From contig NZ_MU158698.1 of assembly GCF_015210005.1 (NCBI RefSeq), positions 877,009 through 941,008 of the forward strand: a DNA stretch of 64,000 bases, given 5' to 3'. A program made the position numbers and the translations under genes. Below the pieces are notes generated by a model, which worked only from the letters and a program-made list of their open reading frames with translations, made no database searches and was not told the DNA's origin. The DNA is from Sphingobacterium hungaricum (GTDB lineage Bacteria; Bacteroidota; Bacteroidia; Sphingobacteriales; Sphingobacteriaceae). Below, piece after piece: positions 1 through 9,353 of this stretch (the first letter of the stretch is position 1; each line of letters starts with the position of its first letter).

Positions 1-38
1 CCAAACTAAAAATTACCGCAAGAATATGCTAAGACAAA

Positions 39-1085
39 TTATCGTGTATCTAAAGCAAGCGAAACCGGTGTGTAAGTACTATTAAAAGCAGCGCCAGGCT
101 CTACATTTCCATTATCGCTAATATTGAATCGAAGGATTTTCTTTGCTCGCTGATCCGCTACCCAAATAAACTTTCCAGTCGAACGATTATCGATAGCGAC
201 ATCCATTGGCTGCAACAAGCCAGTTGCTGCTCCAGTTATCGTTCTTGTAGGAATGAGTGTTGATTGATCTTTCGAATCCTTGAAATTTTCGAAAATATAA
301 ATTTTACCAATCGATTCATTTCCAGAAAGCTCATAATCCGTTAGCACCAACACATCCTTGACTGTGTCATAGGAAATCCCACGGATATTGCTTGAACCAT
401 CAATCGTAATGGTGTGATCTGGAGTAAAGGCAGTATATGTCGCATTGGTTTTGGATGTAATGTTCTCAAAAATCGCAATGCCACCATTTGCACCCGTTTT
501 GGTCATAAACATGTCTGGACCGACAAGCGAAAGCGCCCATCCAGATATGTTTTGGAGCATAAAACTCGTTACGATCGCTGCATAATTAATTTTGGATCTA
601 GGAGCTGTAGTAACATAAATTGCCTTAGAAATATTATCATAAGCATATAGCCTATCTTCACCAAGATCATAGGCCATGCCTTTTATGCTTTGGAATAGGC
701 GATTTCCAATTTTAGATTTACTTGACAACACGCCCGTTGTGCCGACGGAAAGACCATAGATTGTCGTATCTAAATCACCTAAATTATTCTGGCTTGAGTG
801 AAATACCATTTGCAGATTTCGGTCGAAATAAATCACGCTTCCACCTCTCGCTCCCGAATTAAAACTCAAACTAATGTTTTCAAAACTTGGCGAATCTGGA
901 GGTGAAATCAGATAAGCATTGTTGTAAGCTGCAACCGCAGTATTCGTTTGATATTCTAAAGTCGAAAAATACAATCGCGCATTATTTACATCTTGGCTGG
1001 CAGGTTCTGCATCATCGCGTATGCAACTCGTGACAAATCCCAATCCAATAACAACAAGTAGTACTAGCGCTGACGTAAATCTCAT
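39..1085 (-). CDS. Putative lipoprotein, beta-propeller-like (paralog A)
   Basis: A 348-residue protein starting with a hydrophobic signal segment that ends in GLGFVTSC, so Cys21 is the likely lipidated residue of an exported lipoprotein. The mature part is rich in beta-strand-like stretches with repeated elements of the form 'GISYDTVKDVLVLTDYE' and 'DVAIDNRSTGKFIWVADQ', which resemble blades of NHL/SMP-30-type propellers; that fold is inferred. The next gene upstream on the same strand (1238-2317) is a clear paralog, with an almost identical signal peptide and blade motifs. Substrate and role are unknown. The start is supported by the signal peptide beginning directly at this Met. Confidence 0.75.
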   Translation of the reverse strand: MRFTSALVLLVVIGLGFVTSCIRDDAEPASQDVNNARLYFSTLEYQTNTAVAAYNNAYLISPPDSPSFENISLSFNSGARGGSVIYFDRNLQMVFHSSQNNLGDLDTTIYGLSVGTTGVLSSKSKIGNRLFQSIKGMAYDLGEDRLYAYDNISKAIYVTTAPRSKINYAAIVTSFMLQNISGWALSLVGPDMFMTKTGANGGIAIFENITSKTNATYTAFTPDHTITIDGSSNIRGISYDTVKDVLVLTDYELSGNESIGKIYIFENFKDSKDQSTLIPTRTITGAATGLLQPMDVAIDNRSTGKFIWVADQRAKKILRFNISDNGNVEPGAAFNSTYTPVSLALDTR

Positions 1086-1105
1086 TTCTACAAAACTTTA
1101 AGTAA

Positions 1106-1149
1106 CAAATGTACGTATTTAAACGTTTTTGTCTTGCTAAATTATACAG
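1106..1149 (-). promoter_or_regulatory. Upstream box shared with paralog B (likely promoter)
   Basis: About 40 of 44 positions match the segment 2338-2381 ahead of the paralogous lipoprotein. On the minus strand it contains TACATTTG (1106-1113), which fits the Bacteroidota -7 consensus TAnnTTTG, about 20 bases before the start codon. It also holds the 8-bp palindrome AAACGTTT. No convincing -33 TTG is seen. Confidence 0.5.
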
Positions 1150-1237
1150 TTCTGCTTTAGAACAGAAATAATCTGCAGGATTTTATCATAAATTAACAAT
1201 ATATACCGGGATCGAAAAACAAATGGATTATTGCGAT

Positions 1238-2317
1238 TTAATTGCTTGAAGGGCCTCGTGCATCGAGAGAAATGGATACTGGTGTAAGCCCATTTGAACT
1301 TTGATAAGTTGCTTGAGGCGCTACATCTCCTTGATCGGCCAAATTAAATCGAAACACTTTCTTCGCCTTCTGGTCAGCCACATAAATATAATGACCTGTT
1401 GTGCGGAAATCTATCGCAACATCCACGGGTTCTTGGAGGCCAGTTTGCAAGCCAGTAATAACTCGAGTCGGCGCAATCGTTGTTTGTGATTTCAGATTCC
1501 CAACATTCTCAAATACATAGATTTTTCCTGTCGAAGTACTTCCAGAAACTTCGTAATCAGTTAATGCCAGCACATTTTTCACCGTATCATATGAGATTCC
1601 TCGAATATTGGAGGATCCTGAAACAGTCACCGAGTGTGACGCAGCATAGTTGGTGTTCAAGGTATCTCTTCTTCCTGTGATTCCTTCATAAATCGAAATT
1701 CCCCCATTCGTCCCTCTGCGAGTCATGTAGAGATCATTTCCGTTCATCGTCAATGCCCAACCTAAAGTTGTTTCAGGTAAAAAGAACTTCCGCTCAATTT
1801 TTGCATAAGTTGACACATTGGCCGGATTCTGTACCATAAAAATTGCGTTGGCAGTTGTGTCGTATACGTATAAATGATTGTTCGCTGGATTAAAAACCAT
1901 CCCTTTCACACTTTGGAATAGCCCATTTCCTAAACGTCCCTTATTCCTCAATTCAATCGTCGAATCCGTTATGCTGTAGTTCAAGCTGTAAATAATTGTA
2001 TCCGACAGACCTAAATTATTTTGGCTTGCTTGAAAAAGTACTTGCGCATATGGATTGAAATAAATCACCGAACCGCCTTTGACCGATGAGTTGTAGGACA
2101 TGTTGGTAATATTAAAATCAGCGGAGTCAGCAGGCGAGACAATAAAGATATTGTTGAACGGGGTCAACGCTTCGTTGGTTTGAAAATCTGATGTAGAAAT
2201 ATACAATCTTGAAATATCATTTTCCGGAATAGCCGGGGCATCATCACTGGGATTACAACTTGAAACAAATCCTAAACCGATAACAACAAATACTACTAGC
2301 GCTGAAATAAATCTCAT
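1238..2317 (-). CDS. Putative lipoprotein, beta-propeller-like (paralog B)
   Basis: A 359-residue protein with signal segment MRFISALVVF... ending at a lipobox-like VSSC (Cys21). It aligns along its whole length with the neighbouring 348-residue protein: shared motifs include GSSNIRGISYDTVK, LTDYE.SG, GKIY.FEN and ADQKAKK.(F/L)RFN. This marks a tandem duplication. The repeated strand motifs suggest a surface or periplasmic beta-propeller lipoprotein, but no catalytic motif is visible. The ends differ: this copy has a longer C-terminus ending DARGPSSN. Function unknown. Confidence 0.75.
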   Translation of the reverse strand: MRFISALVVFVVIGLGFVSSCNPSDDAPAIPENDISRLYISTSDFQTNEALTPFNNIFIVSPADSADFNITNMSYNSSVKGGSVIYFNPYAQVLFQASQNNLGLSDTIIYSLNYSITDSTIELRNKGRLGNGLFQSVKGMVFNPANNHLYVYDTTANAIFMVQNPANVSTYAKIERKFFLPETTLGWALTMNGNDLYMTRRGTNGGISIYEGITGRRDTLNTNYAASHSVTVSGSSNIRGISYDTVKNVLALTDYEVSGSTSTGKIYVFENVGNLKSQTTIAPTRVITGLQTGLQEPVDVAIDFRTTGHYIYVADQKAKKVFRFNLADQGDVAPQATYQSSNGLTPVSISLDARGPSSN

Positions 2318-2337
2318 TTTTCTACAAACCTTAAATA

Positions 2338-2381
2338 CAAATGTAAGTATTTAAACGTTTTTGTCTTACAAAATTGTACAG
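2338..2381 (-). promoter_or_regulatory. Upstream box shared with paralog A (likely promoter)
   Basis: Counterpart of 1106-1149. It contains TACATTTG on the minus strand (2338-2345), a TAnnTTTG match, and the same AAACGTTT palindrome. The neighbouring intergenic bases are less alike than the box, which suggests selection on it or a very recent duplication. Confidence 0.5.
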
Positions 2382-2453
2382 GGACTAAAGAGATTGTTTG
2401 ATTAAATTAATGGATTTGCGTAAAATTGCAAATCAAAAGGTTCAATAAAGGAT

Positions 2454-3107
2454 ATGGAAAAGAAAGAAATTGTGCGCGAAAAGCTAACATTACCCAGTGA
2501 GGGCAAAAAATTGCTCTTGCATTCCTGTTGCGCACCTTGCGCTGGGGAAGTAATGGAGGCGTTAATTCATTCAGAAATTGAATTCACCATCTATTTTTAC
2601 AACCCAAATATTCATCCCCGAAAAGAATATGATCTTCGCAAAGAAGAAAACATTCGCTTCGCGGAAAAACATAACATCCCCTTTATCGATGCCGATTACG
2701 ATGTAGACCATTGGTTTGAATTGGCTAAAGGAATGGAAAATGAACCCGAGAAAGGCATTCGTTGCACCATGTGCTTTGATATGCGTTTCGAAAAAACAGC
2801 TGAATATGCTGCCGCAAATGGCTTTGATGTCATCAGCAGTTCTTTGGGAATTTCTCGATGGAAAAACATGGACCAGATCAATGACTGTGGTGTCCGTGCA
2901 GCTTCACGCCACGAAAACATGGATTATTGGACATTTAATTGGCGCAAAAAAGGTGGTGCTTTACGCATGCTGGAAATCAGCAAAAAAGAACGTTTCTACA
3001 TGCAAGAGTATTGTGGCTGTGCATATTCGCTTCGCGATACCAATCGCTGGAGAGTCAATAATGGGCGTAAAAAAATCGAGCTGGGAAAAAATTACTACGA
3101 AGAGTAA
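2454..3107 (+). CDS. queH: Epoxyqueuosine reductase QueH
   Basis: A 217-residue protein of the QueH (former DUF208) family, which reduces epoxyqueuosine to queuosine in the wobble position of tRNAs; it is an alternative to the cobalamin-dependent QueG. The family's cysteine sets for metal/Fe-S binding are visible: SCCAPC at residues 24-29, CTMC at 104-107, and CGC at 188-190. Length is normal. It stands alone between the lipoproteins and the fatty-acid operon. An overlapping reading frame of 132 codons (2716-3114) has no family features and is a shadow. Confidence 0.93.
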   Translation: MEKKEIVREKLTLPSEGKKLLLHSCCAPCAGEVMEALIHSEIEFTIYFYNPNIHPRKEYDLRKEENIRFAEKHNIPFIDADYDVDHWFELAKGMENEPEKGIRCTMCFDMRFEKTAEYAAANGFDVISSSLGISRWKNMDQINDCGVRAASRHENMDYWTFNWRKKGGALRMLEISKKERFYMQEYCGCAYSLRDTNRWRVNNGRKKIELGKNYYEE

Positions 3108-3149
3108 CGAATAGATTGAAAAAAAATTTTATTTCTACTTTAAATTGAC

Positions 3150-3157
3150 TATTTTTG
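3150..3157 (+). promoter_or_regulatory. Possible -7 element for the DUF177/rpmF operon
   Basis: TATTTTTG matches the Bacteroidota TAnnTTTG element 19 bases before the GTG start at 3177. No TTG is seen at the matching -33 position, so the call is tentative. Confidence 0.35.
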
Positions 3158-3176
3158 CAGGCTCAATTGCAGGATT

Positions 3177-3713
3177 GTGAAGTATCTTAAAAAATATAAA
3201 ATCCCTTTTTCAGGTCTAACGACTGGGAAACACAATTTTGAATTTGAAATTGAGAATTCGTTCTTTGATTGTTTTGAGCAATCCTTAGTCAAAAAAGGCA
3301 AGTTAAATGCTTTAGTAGAATTGCAGAAGCAGGAAAACATGCTAATCGTCAATTTTACGATTAAAGGAACTATCACATTAACGTGTGATGTATGTTTGCA
3401 AGAATTTGATTCTCCATTAGAAATTCAAGAACGTGTCTTAGTGAAGTTTGTGAATGAATCATGGGATGAGAATTCGGAAGAAATCATGGTGTTGTCGAAA
3501 AACGACTACGAACTGGACATTTCTAACTTATTGTACGAATACATCAATGTGAGCGTTCCTATGTATACTCGCTGCAGCGAACAGGGAGTTGATTTAGTAT
3601 GCGATCCAGCGATGCTGGAAAAGCTTACTGAGCCAACAGCTGAAGAAGATCAGGAAGAAGAAGAAAAAACAGACCCTCGTTGGGCTGCATTAAAAAATAT
3701 TAAAAATAACTAA
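3177..3713 (+). CDS. DUF177 / YceD family protein
   Basis: A 178-residue YceD/DUF177 protein, a family almost always encoded just before rpmF, as here (14 bases before it). The family is linked to 23S rRNA or ribosome assembly in other bacteria; its exact role here is inferred from context. It carries the family's conserved central Cys pair ([10 protein letters not shown]) and an acidic C-terminal tail (EEDQEEEEK). The start codon is GTG, chosen because it gives the usual N-terminus and lies at a suitable distance from a TAnnTTTG element. Confidence 0.88.
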   Translation: MKYLKKYKIPFSGLTTGKHNFEFEIENSFFDCFEQSLVKKGKLNALVELQKQENMLIVNFTIKGTITLTCDVCLQEFDSPLEIQERVLVKFVNESWDENSEEIMVLSKNDYELDISNLLYEYINVSVPMYTRCSEQGVDLVCDPAMLEKLTEPTAEEDQEEEEKTDPRWAALKNIKNN

Positions 3714-3727
3714 AACAAAAATACGAG

Positions 3728-3919
3728 ATGGCACATCCAAAGCGTAAGATTTCAAAATCGAGAAGAGACAAAAGAAGAACACACTATAAAGCTGTAAAGC
3801 CTAGCTTAACAGTATGTAGTGAAACTGGAGCAGTACATTTGCCACATCGTGCATATACTGTAGACGGCAACTTGTACTACAATGGTAAATTATTAGTAGA
3901 AAACACAGCGGTTGTCTAA
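3728..3919 (+). CDS. rpmF: Ribosomal protein bL32
   Basis: A 63-residue protein beginning [17 protein letters not shown], the hallmark basic N-terminus of bL32 of the large ribosomal subunit, followed by the THYK and [12 protein letters not shown] segments typical of Bacteroidota L32. It follows DUF177 and precedes plsX, the widely conserved yceD-rpmF-plsX-fabH order. A strong hairpin with T-run follows it, so plsX may also rely on readthrough or its own promoter. Confidence 0.97.
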   Translation: MAHPKRKISKSRRDKRRTHYKAVKPSLTVCSETGAVHLPHRAYTVDGNLYYNGKLLVENTAVV

Positions 3920-3938
3920 GACTATTCATTCTTAATAA

Positions 3939-3992
3939 ACATCCCAAATAAGTTTAAAATTTAAATTTATACTTTAATTTGGGATGTTTTTT
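3939..3992 (+). terminator. Rho-independent terminator after rpmF
   Basis: An 11-bp perfect stem (ACATCCCAAAT / ATTTGGGATGT) with a long AT-rich loop of 27 bases, followed by TTTTTT. Confidence 0.7.
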
Positions 3993-4023
3993 GCGTATTA
4001 TTGATTATGAAAAATAATAACGA

Positions 4024-4962
4024 ATGAAGATTGGCTTAGATACGTTAGGGGGAGATTTTGCCCCTAATTCTACTATACTTGGAGCAATAGAAGCTCAAAA
4101 AATGCTAGCAGAAGATCACCGAATCGTTTTGATTGGGGATGAAGCTGATGCTAAAAAACGTATTCAAGAAGCAGGAATTGATCCTGCCCTATTTGACTAT
4201 GTACATGCTCCCGAAAACATTGGGATGCACGAACATCCAACGAAAGCGATAACGCAAAAACCAAATTCCAGCATTGCAAAAGGATTTGACTTATTGAAAG
4301 ATGGTCACTTGGATTCCTTTGCTTCGGCGGGAAATACGGGAGCGATGCTTGTTGGCTCTATGTTCAGCGTTAAAACCGTTCCTGGCGTTCTTCGTCCGGC
4401 AATTGCAACGAATGTTCCTAAATTAAAAAGCGGTTTTGGCATTTTATTGGACGTTGGCGCAAATGCGGATTGCAAACCCGAGATGTTGAATCAATTTGCT
4501 CTCTTAGGGAGTTTATATTCTCAATACGTCTACGGTGTTGAAAACCCAAAAGTCGGTCTTCTGAATATCGGAGAAGAAGAAGAAAAAGGAAATATTCTAA
4601 CCATTGCAACCTACCCCCTACTAAAAGCAAATACGAAAATAAATTTTATTGGAAACGCAGAAGGACGTGATCTATTTACGGACCATGCGGATGTATATGT
4701 TTGTGATGGATACACGGGCAATGTTGTTCTGAAACTAGCAGAATCCTTTTACGTTGTTACAAAGAAGAAAGGATTTGAAGATGATTTCTTTGGACGTTTT
4801 GACTATGAGCGCTATGGGGGGAGCCCAATTTTGGGGATCAATGCTCCTGTATTGATCGGTCATGGAATCTCAACTCCTGAAGCAATCAAAAATATGGTTT
4901 TATTTTCAAGAGACATGATTCAATCGAAGTTTATTGATCGAATCAAATCTGCATTCAATTAA
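4024..4962 (+). CDS. plsX: Phosphate acyltransferase PlsX
   Basis: A 312-residue PlsX, which makes acyl-phosphate from acyl-ACP for the PlsY step of phospholipid synthesis. Family motifs are present: the N-terminal GLDTLGGDFAP, SAGNTGAML near residue 103, LDVGANADCKPE near 145, and DGYTGNVVLKLAES near 236. Length is slightly short of the common ~330 residues. fabH follows after 6 bases, so the two are probably co-transcribed. Confidence 0.96.
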   Translation: MKIGLDTLGGDFAPNSTILGAIEAQKMLAEDHRIVLIGDEADAKKRIQEAGIDPALFDYVHAPENIGMHEHPTKAITQKPNSSIAKGFDLLKDGHLDSFASAGNTGAMLVGSMFSVKTVPGVLRPAIATNVPKLKSGFGILLDVGANADCKPEMLNQFALLGSLYSQYVYGVENPKVGLLNIGEEEEKGNILTIATYPLLKANTKINFIGNAEGRDLFTDHADVYVCDGYTGNVVLKLAESFYVVTKKKGFEDDFFGRFDYERYGGSPILGINAPVLIGHGISTPEAIKNMVLFSRDMIQSKFIDRIKSAFN

Positions 4963-4968
4963 AAATTT

Positions 4969-5958
4969 ATGTCAAAAATTCATGCTGCAATCACTGCAGT
5001 AAACGGTTATGTACCTGATTATATTCTAACAAATAAAGAGTTAGAGTCCATGGTGGATACAAATGACGAGTGGATAGTAAGCCGTACAGGAATAAAAGAA
5101 AGAAGAATTCTTAAGGGCGAAGGAAAAGCGACATCTGATTTAGCGGTTCCTGCTGTTCAAGGATTATTGAAAAAGCGCGGTATTTCTGCTGAAGAAATTG
5201 AGCTTATTGTTTTTTGCACAAGTACGCCTGACATGTTATTCCCAGCGACGGCGAATATTTTAGCAGATAAAATTGGAGCTGTGAACGCTTGGGGTTTTGA
5301 CTTGCAAGCGGCTTGTTCCGGTTTTCTTTTTGGTTTAAATACAGCGGCTCAATTTATTGAATCTGGCAAACACCAAAAAGTGTTGGTTGTCGGTGCAGAT
5401 AAAATGTCTGCAGTAGTTAATTATAAAGACCGAAACACCTGCATTCTATTTGGAGACGGATGTGGTTGCGTTTTGTTGGAGCCAAACGAAGAAGGACTTG
5501 GATTACAAGATGCCTTGCTGAAAACAGACGGATCTGGTGGTCAGTTCTTGAACATCAAAGGTGGTGGTTCTTTGAACCCTGCTTCGTACGCAACTGTTGA
5601 TGCAGGCCTACATTACGCATACCAAGAAGGCCGTACGGTTTTCAAATTCGCGGTTACGAATATGGCAAACGTTGCGGCAGAAGTGATGGAACGAAACAAT
5701 TTGACCTCTGAAGATGTTGATTGGTTAGTACCTCATCAAGCGAACAAACGCATTATCGATGCAACAGCTGAACGCGCTGGGTTACCCGAAGAGAAAGTGA
5801 TGGTCAACATCCAGAAATACGGAAACACAACAAGTGCGACTATTCCGATGTGTTTATGGGAATGGGAAAGCAAGCTGAAAAAAGGTGACAATTTGATTTT
5901 GGCAGCTTTCGGAGGCGGATTCACTTGGGGATCGATCTATTTAAAATGGGCTTATTAG
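4969..5958 (+). CDS. fabH: 3-oxoacyl-ACP synthase III (KAS III) FabH
   Basis: A 329-residue FabH, which condenses acetyl-CoA (or another short acyl-CoA) with malonyl-ACP to start fatty-acid synthesis. The catalytic triad is visible as Cys116 (AACSGF), His256 (VPHQANKRI) and Asn286 (KYGNTTSAT). Length is standard. It lies 6 bases after plsX and before accB-accC, together forming the initiation block of fatty-acid synthesis. In Bacteroidota such enzymes often take branched primers; substrate choice cannot be read here. Confidence 0.97.
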   Translation: MSKIHAAITAVNGYVPDYILTNKELESMVDTNDEWIVSRTGIKERRILKGEGKATSDLAVPAVQGLLKKRGISAEEIELIVFCTSTPDMLFPATANILADKIGAVNAWGFDLQAACSGFLFGLNTAAQFIESGKHQKVLVVGADKMSAVVNYKDRNTCILFGDGCGCVLLEPNEEGLGLQDALLKTDGSGGQFLNIKGGGSLNPASYATVDAGLHYAYQEGRTVFKFAVTNMANVAAEVMERNNLTSEDVDWLVPHQANKRIIDATAERAGLPEEKVMVNIQKYGNTTSATIPMCLWEWESKLKKGDNLILAAFGGGFTWGSIYLKWAY

Positions 5959-6028
5959 TTCCATTTTTTATATATATTTATTAGTTCAATTAGTAAAAAA
6001 TTCATTATTTAACATAAAACCTACTACT

Positions 6029-6514
6029 ATGAGTATGGACATCAAACAAATTCAGGACTTGATTAAATTTGTATCTAAATCAGGTGTGAATGAAGTATCA
6101 ATTGAGGAAAAGGATTTTAAGATAACAATAAAAACAAATCAGGAACCTACGTATATCACGGCGCCAGTTCCAGCTCCTGCTCCTATCCCAGTAGCGGCAG
6201 CAGCTCAAGCGGCTCCACAAACTGTCGCAGGAAATCCACTTCCAGTTGCAGAAAAAGTTGATGATACATCCAAATACATTACTGTAAAATCTCCAATGAT
6301 CGGTACTTTTTACCGTGCTGCTGGACCAGAAAAACCATTATTTGCAAATGTAGGTGATGAAATTACTCCTGGAAAAGTATTATGTATCGTTGAAGCGATG
6401 AAATTATTCAATGAAATTGAATCAGAAGTTTCTGGTAAAATTGTAAAGATTTTAGTTGACGATGCTCAACCGGTTGAATATGATCAACCATTATTCCTTG
6501 TAGACCCAAGTTAA
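6029..6514 (+). CDS. accB: Biotin carboxyl carrier protein of acetyl-CoA carboxylase
   Basis: A 161-residue BCCP. An N-terminal helical part (residues 1-40) leads to a Pro/Ala-rich flexible linker (about 43-75, with repeated PAPAP and AAAA) and a C-terminal biotinyl domain with EAMKLFNE; Lys125 is the biotinylation site. It carries the carboxyl group made by AccC to the carboxyltransferase. It is followed by accC after 67 bases, the usual order. Confidence 0.97.
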   Translation: MSMDIKQIQDLIKFVSKSGVNEVSIEEKDFKITIKTNQEPTYITAPVPAPAPIPVAAAAQAAPQTVAGNPLPVAEKVDDTSKYITVKSPMIGTFYRAAGPEKPLFANVGDEITPGKVLCIVEAMKLFNEIESEVSGKIVKILVDDAQPVEYDQPLFLVDPS

Positions 6515-6581
6515 TAATTTACACACTATTCAATAAAGAAACGGGCATGTTGCTCATATAAGTTCATCTTTTAAAATAAGT

Positions 6582-7940
6582 ATGTTTAAAAAAATATTAA
6601 TAGCCAACCGCGGAGAAATAGCTTTACGTATCATTCGTACATGCCGAGAAATGGGCATCAAAAGTGTTGCGGTCTATTCTACTGCCGATCGGGACAGCTT
6701 ACACGTAAGATTTGCTGATGAAGCAGTTTGTATTGGCCCTCCAGCGAGTAAAGATTCTTATTTAAATATTCCGAATATTATCTCTGCTGCTGAATTGACT
6801 AATGCGGATGCAATTCACCCAGGTTATGGATTTTTGTCTGAAAATGCGAAATTCTCAGGAATCTGTGCTGACTACGGAATTAAATTCATTGGTGCAACTG
6901 CCGATCAGATCGAAAAAATGGGCGACAAAGCTTCGGCTAAGGAAACCATGAAAAAAGCAGGAGTTCCGACAATCCCAGGTTCGGAAGGTTTAGTTCAGAA
7001 TGTCAAAGAAGGTATTGTAACGGCGAACGAAATTGGTTATCCAGTTATCCTGAAAGCGACTGCCGGTGGCGGTGGCCGTGGAATGCGCGTCGTTTGGAAA
7101 GACGAAGAGTTTGAACCAGCGTGGGATTCCGCACGTCAGGAATCAGGAGCTGCTTTTGGAAATGATGGCCTTTATTTGGAGAAATATGTTGAAGATCCTC
7201 GCCACATTGAAATCCAGGTTATCGGTGATCAATATGGAAAAGTATGTCACCTTTCTGAGCGTGACTGTTCGATCCAACGTCGTCACCAAAAATTGGTAGA
7301 AGAAGCGCCTTCTCCATTTATCACTCCAGAATTACGTCAAAAAATGGGCGACGCGGCAATCAGCGGAGCTAAAGCTGTAAAATATGAAGGTGCAGGGACA
7401 ATCGAATTTTTAGTCGACAAACACCGCAATTTCTATTTTATGGAAATGAATACCCGTATTCAAGTTGAACACCCGGTAACGGAAGAAGTAATCAATTTTG
7501 ATTTGATCAAAGAACAAATCAAAGTTGCGGCAGGAATTCCGATTTCTGGAAAAAGTTACGAACCAACCATGCACGCGATCGAATGTCGTATCAATGCAGA
7601 GGATCCGTTTAACAATTTCAGACCTTCACCAGGTAAGATCACGAATTTCCATTCACCAGGCGGTCATGGAGTACGTGTTGATACACATGTGTATTCTGGT
7701 TACACGATTCCGCCAAATTATGATTCGATGATTGCGAAATTAATTTGTGTGGCTCAAACTAGAGAAGAAGCGATCAATACAATGGACCGTGCGTTGAGCG
7801 AATTCGTTATTGAAGGTGTTAAAACAACAATCCCTTTACACTTGCGCTTAATGAGAGATCCAAACTTTAGAGCTGGAAATTTCACAACTAAATTCATGGA
7901 AACCTTCGATTTGACGGAATATCCAGAAGAAGTTGAATAA
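6582..7940 (+). CDS. accC: Biotin carboxylase subunit of acetyl-CoA carboxylase
   Basis: A 452-residue ATP-grasp biotin carboxylase that carboxylates biotin on AccB using bicarbonate and ATP. Typical segments: [20 protein letters not shown] at the N-terminus, [14 protein letters not shown] (glycine-rich ATP loop, around residues 155-168), and [16 protein letters not shown] with the catalytic Arg/Glu (around 288-303). Length matches the family. The operon run ends at a strong terminator 25 bases downstream. Confidence 0.97.
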   Translation: MFKKILIANRGEIALRIIRTCREMGIKSVAVYSTADRDSLHVRFADEAVCIGPPASKDSYLNIPNIISAAELTNADAIHPGYGFLSENAKFSGICADYGIKFIGATADQIEKMGDKASAKETMKKAGVPTIPGSEGLVQNVKEGIVTANEIGYPVILKATAGGGGRGMRVVWKDEEFEPAWDSARQESGAAFGNDGLYLEKYVEDPRHIEIQVIGDQYGKVCHLSERDCSIQRRHQKLVEEAPSPFITPELRQKMGDAAISGAKAVKYEGAGTIEFLVDKHRNFYFMEMNTRIQVEHPVTEEVINFDLIKEQIKVAAGIPISGKSYEPTMHAIECRINAEDPFNNFRPSPGKITNFHSPGGHGVRVDTHVYSGYTIPPNYDSMIAKLICVAQTREEAINTMDRALSEFVIEGVKTTIPLHLRLMRDPNFRAGNFTTKFMETFDLTEYPEEVE

Positions 7941-7965
7941 AATTTTGCTTACATAGACAGATTAT

Positions 7966-8000
7966 ACCATTCTTATAAACTAAGAATGGTATTTTTGTTT
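7966..8000 (+). terminator. Rho-independent terminator after accC
   Basis: A perfect 10-bp stem (ACCATTCTTA, loop TAAAC, TAAGAATGGT) followed by ATTTTTGTTT. Its right arm contains the ATG at 7986, so that ATG lies in the hairpin and is unlikely to be the start of tatC. Confidence 0.8.
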
Positions 8001-8021
8001 TCTTTCGAACTACATAAACTA

Positions 8022-8894
8022 ATGGCAGACAGCAGAAAATTAATACAAGCAATAAAAGACAAGGGGAAAAATATCGAAGCAGAAATGTCTTTCTTCGATC
8101 ATTTAGAAATATTACGCTGGCACATTATCCGTTCGGTAGTTGCTATTGGCGTGTTTGCCATACTCTCTTTCTCATTTTATGATTTCGTTTTTAACGACAT
8201 CATCATGGGCCCTAAAAATTTAGATTTTTGGACTTACCGCATGATGTGCAAAGTGGGTTATGCGATGAACCTAGACGGTTTTTGTGTAGAAAAGATTCCA
8301 TTTAACATCATCAATACCGAATTGGCTGGACAATTTATGTTGCAGATCAATTCCTGTCTATTAATGGCTTTGGCGATGGGATTTCCCTATTTGTTATTTG
8401 AAATTTGGTTATTTATCAAACCAGCTTTAACCGATATTGAAAGAAAATCAGCTAGAGGATTTGTTTTCTATGCGACCTTATTATTCGTCGTAGGAGCATT
8501 ATTTGGATATTATATTGTCGTTCCTTTATCCGTAAATTTCCTTTCCAATGTTTCATTAAGTGAAGAAATTACGAATCAAATTACGATTGACTCGTATTTG
8601 TCAACTGTCGCGACCCTAACATTAGGTTGTGGAATCATCTTCTTGTTGCCTATCTTAATTTTCATCCTATCGAAACTAGGCATTATGACTCCAGAGTTTA
8701 TGCGTGCGAGCAGAAGATATGCGATTGTGATCATTTTGATTATTGCGGCAATCATTACGCCTACGGCGGATGTGATTACATTGCTAACCGTTAGTGCGCC
8801 GATGTTTATTTTGTATGAACTCAGCATCATGGTTTCGGCAAACGTTAAAAAAGGAAAACTCAAAGCAGAAAAAGAATTTTATAATAAAAAATAA
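8022..8894 (+). CDS. tatC: Sec-independent protein translocase TatC
   Basis: A 290-residue polytopic inner-membrane protein, the receptor of the twin-arginine export pathway. The N-terminal EAEMSFFDHLEILRWHIIRS matches the conserved cytoplasmic TatC start (the FxHLxELR signature), and about six hydrophobic segments follow, including the conserved ...PYLLFEIWLFIKPAL loop. I choose the ATG at 8022, not the in-frame ATG at 7986, because the latter lies inside the accC terminator. A likely Tat client is encoded at 24035-25012. rpiB follows 8 bases later. Confidence 0.93.
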   Translation: MADSRKLIQAIKDKGKNIEAEMSFFDHLEILRWHIIRSVVAIGVFAILSFSFYDFVFNDIIMGPKNLDFWTYRMMCKVGYAMNLDGFCVEKIPFNIINTELAGQFMLQINSCLLMALAMGFPYLLFEIWLFIKPALTDIERKSARGFVFYATLLFVVGALFGYYIVVPLSVNFLSNVSLSEEITNQITIDSYLSTVATLTLGCGIIFLLPILIFILSKLGIMTPEFMRASRRYAIVIILIIAAIITPTADVITLLTVSAPMFILYELSIMVSANVKKGKLKAEKEFYNKK

Positions 8895-8902
8895 CCTTCA
8901 TC

Positions 8903-9340
8903 ATGTCAAAGAAAATTGCAATAGGTAGTGATCATGCAGGATTTGAATATAAATCCGCTCTTATCGAATTGTTAAACGAATTAAACTATACCGTTCAGGA
9001 TTTTGGACCAAATACAGCAGACTCGGTAGATTATCCGGATTTTGCGCACCCTGTTGCGAGCAGTATAGAAAATAAAGAAAATGAGTTAGGCATTTTAATT
9101 TGCGGAAGCGCAAATGGTGTAGCTATCACAGCGAATAAACATCAAGGAATTCGTGCGGCTATTTGCTGGTTAGATGAAATTGCAGCGCTGGCAAGACAGC
9201 ACAACGACGCTAATATTGTCTGTATTCCTGCTCGTTTTGTTGACATAGATTTAGCGAAGCAAATCACCAAAACATTTCTAACAACAGATTTCGAAGGTGG
9301 CAGACATGCCAATAGAGTTAATAAAATTTCTTGCTCATAA
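8903..9340 (+). CDS. rpiB: Ribose-5-phosphate isomerase B
   Basis: A 145-residue RpiB/LacAB-family sugar-phosphate isomerase that interconverts ribose-5-phosphate and ribulose-5-phosphate in the pentose phosphate pathway. Visible signatures: IAIGSDHAGFEYK at the N-terminus, DYPDFAHPVA, and LICGSANGVAI, whose Cys is the catalytic base in RpiB. Length is standard. It follows tatC closely; the peptidase gene begins 13 bases after it. Confidence 0.95.
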   Translation: MSKKIAIGSDHAGFEYKSALIELLNELNYTVQDFGPNTADSVDYPDFAHPVASSIENKENELGILICGSANGVAITANKHQGIRAAICWLDEIAALARQHNDANIVCIPARFVDIDLAKQITKTFLTTDFEGGRHANRVNKISCS

Positions 9341-9353
9341 CCTATTTCTAGCT

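Noticed and set aside
2716..3114. 132-codon frame inside queH
   Set aside because: Overlaps a well-supported family gene in another frame, and its composition is not protein-like.
7986..8021. Upstream start for tatC
   Set aside because: The ATG lies in the accC terminator hairpin; the ATG at 8022 gives the normal TatC start.
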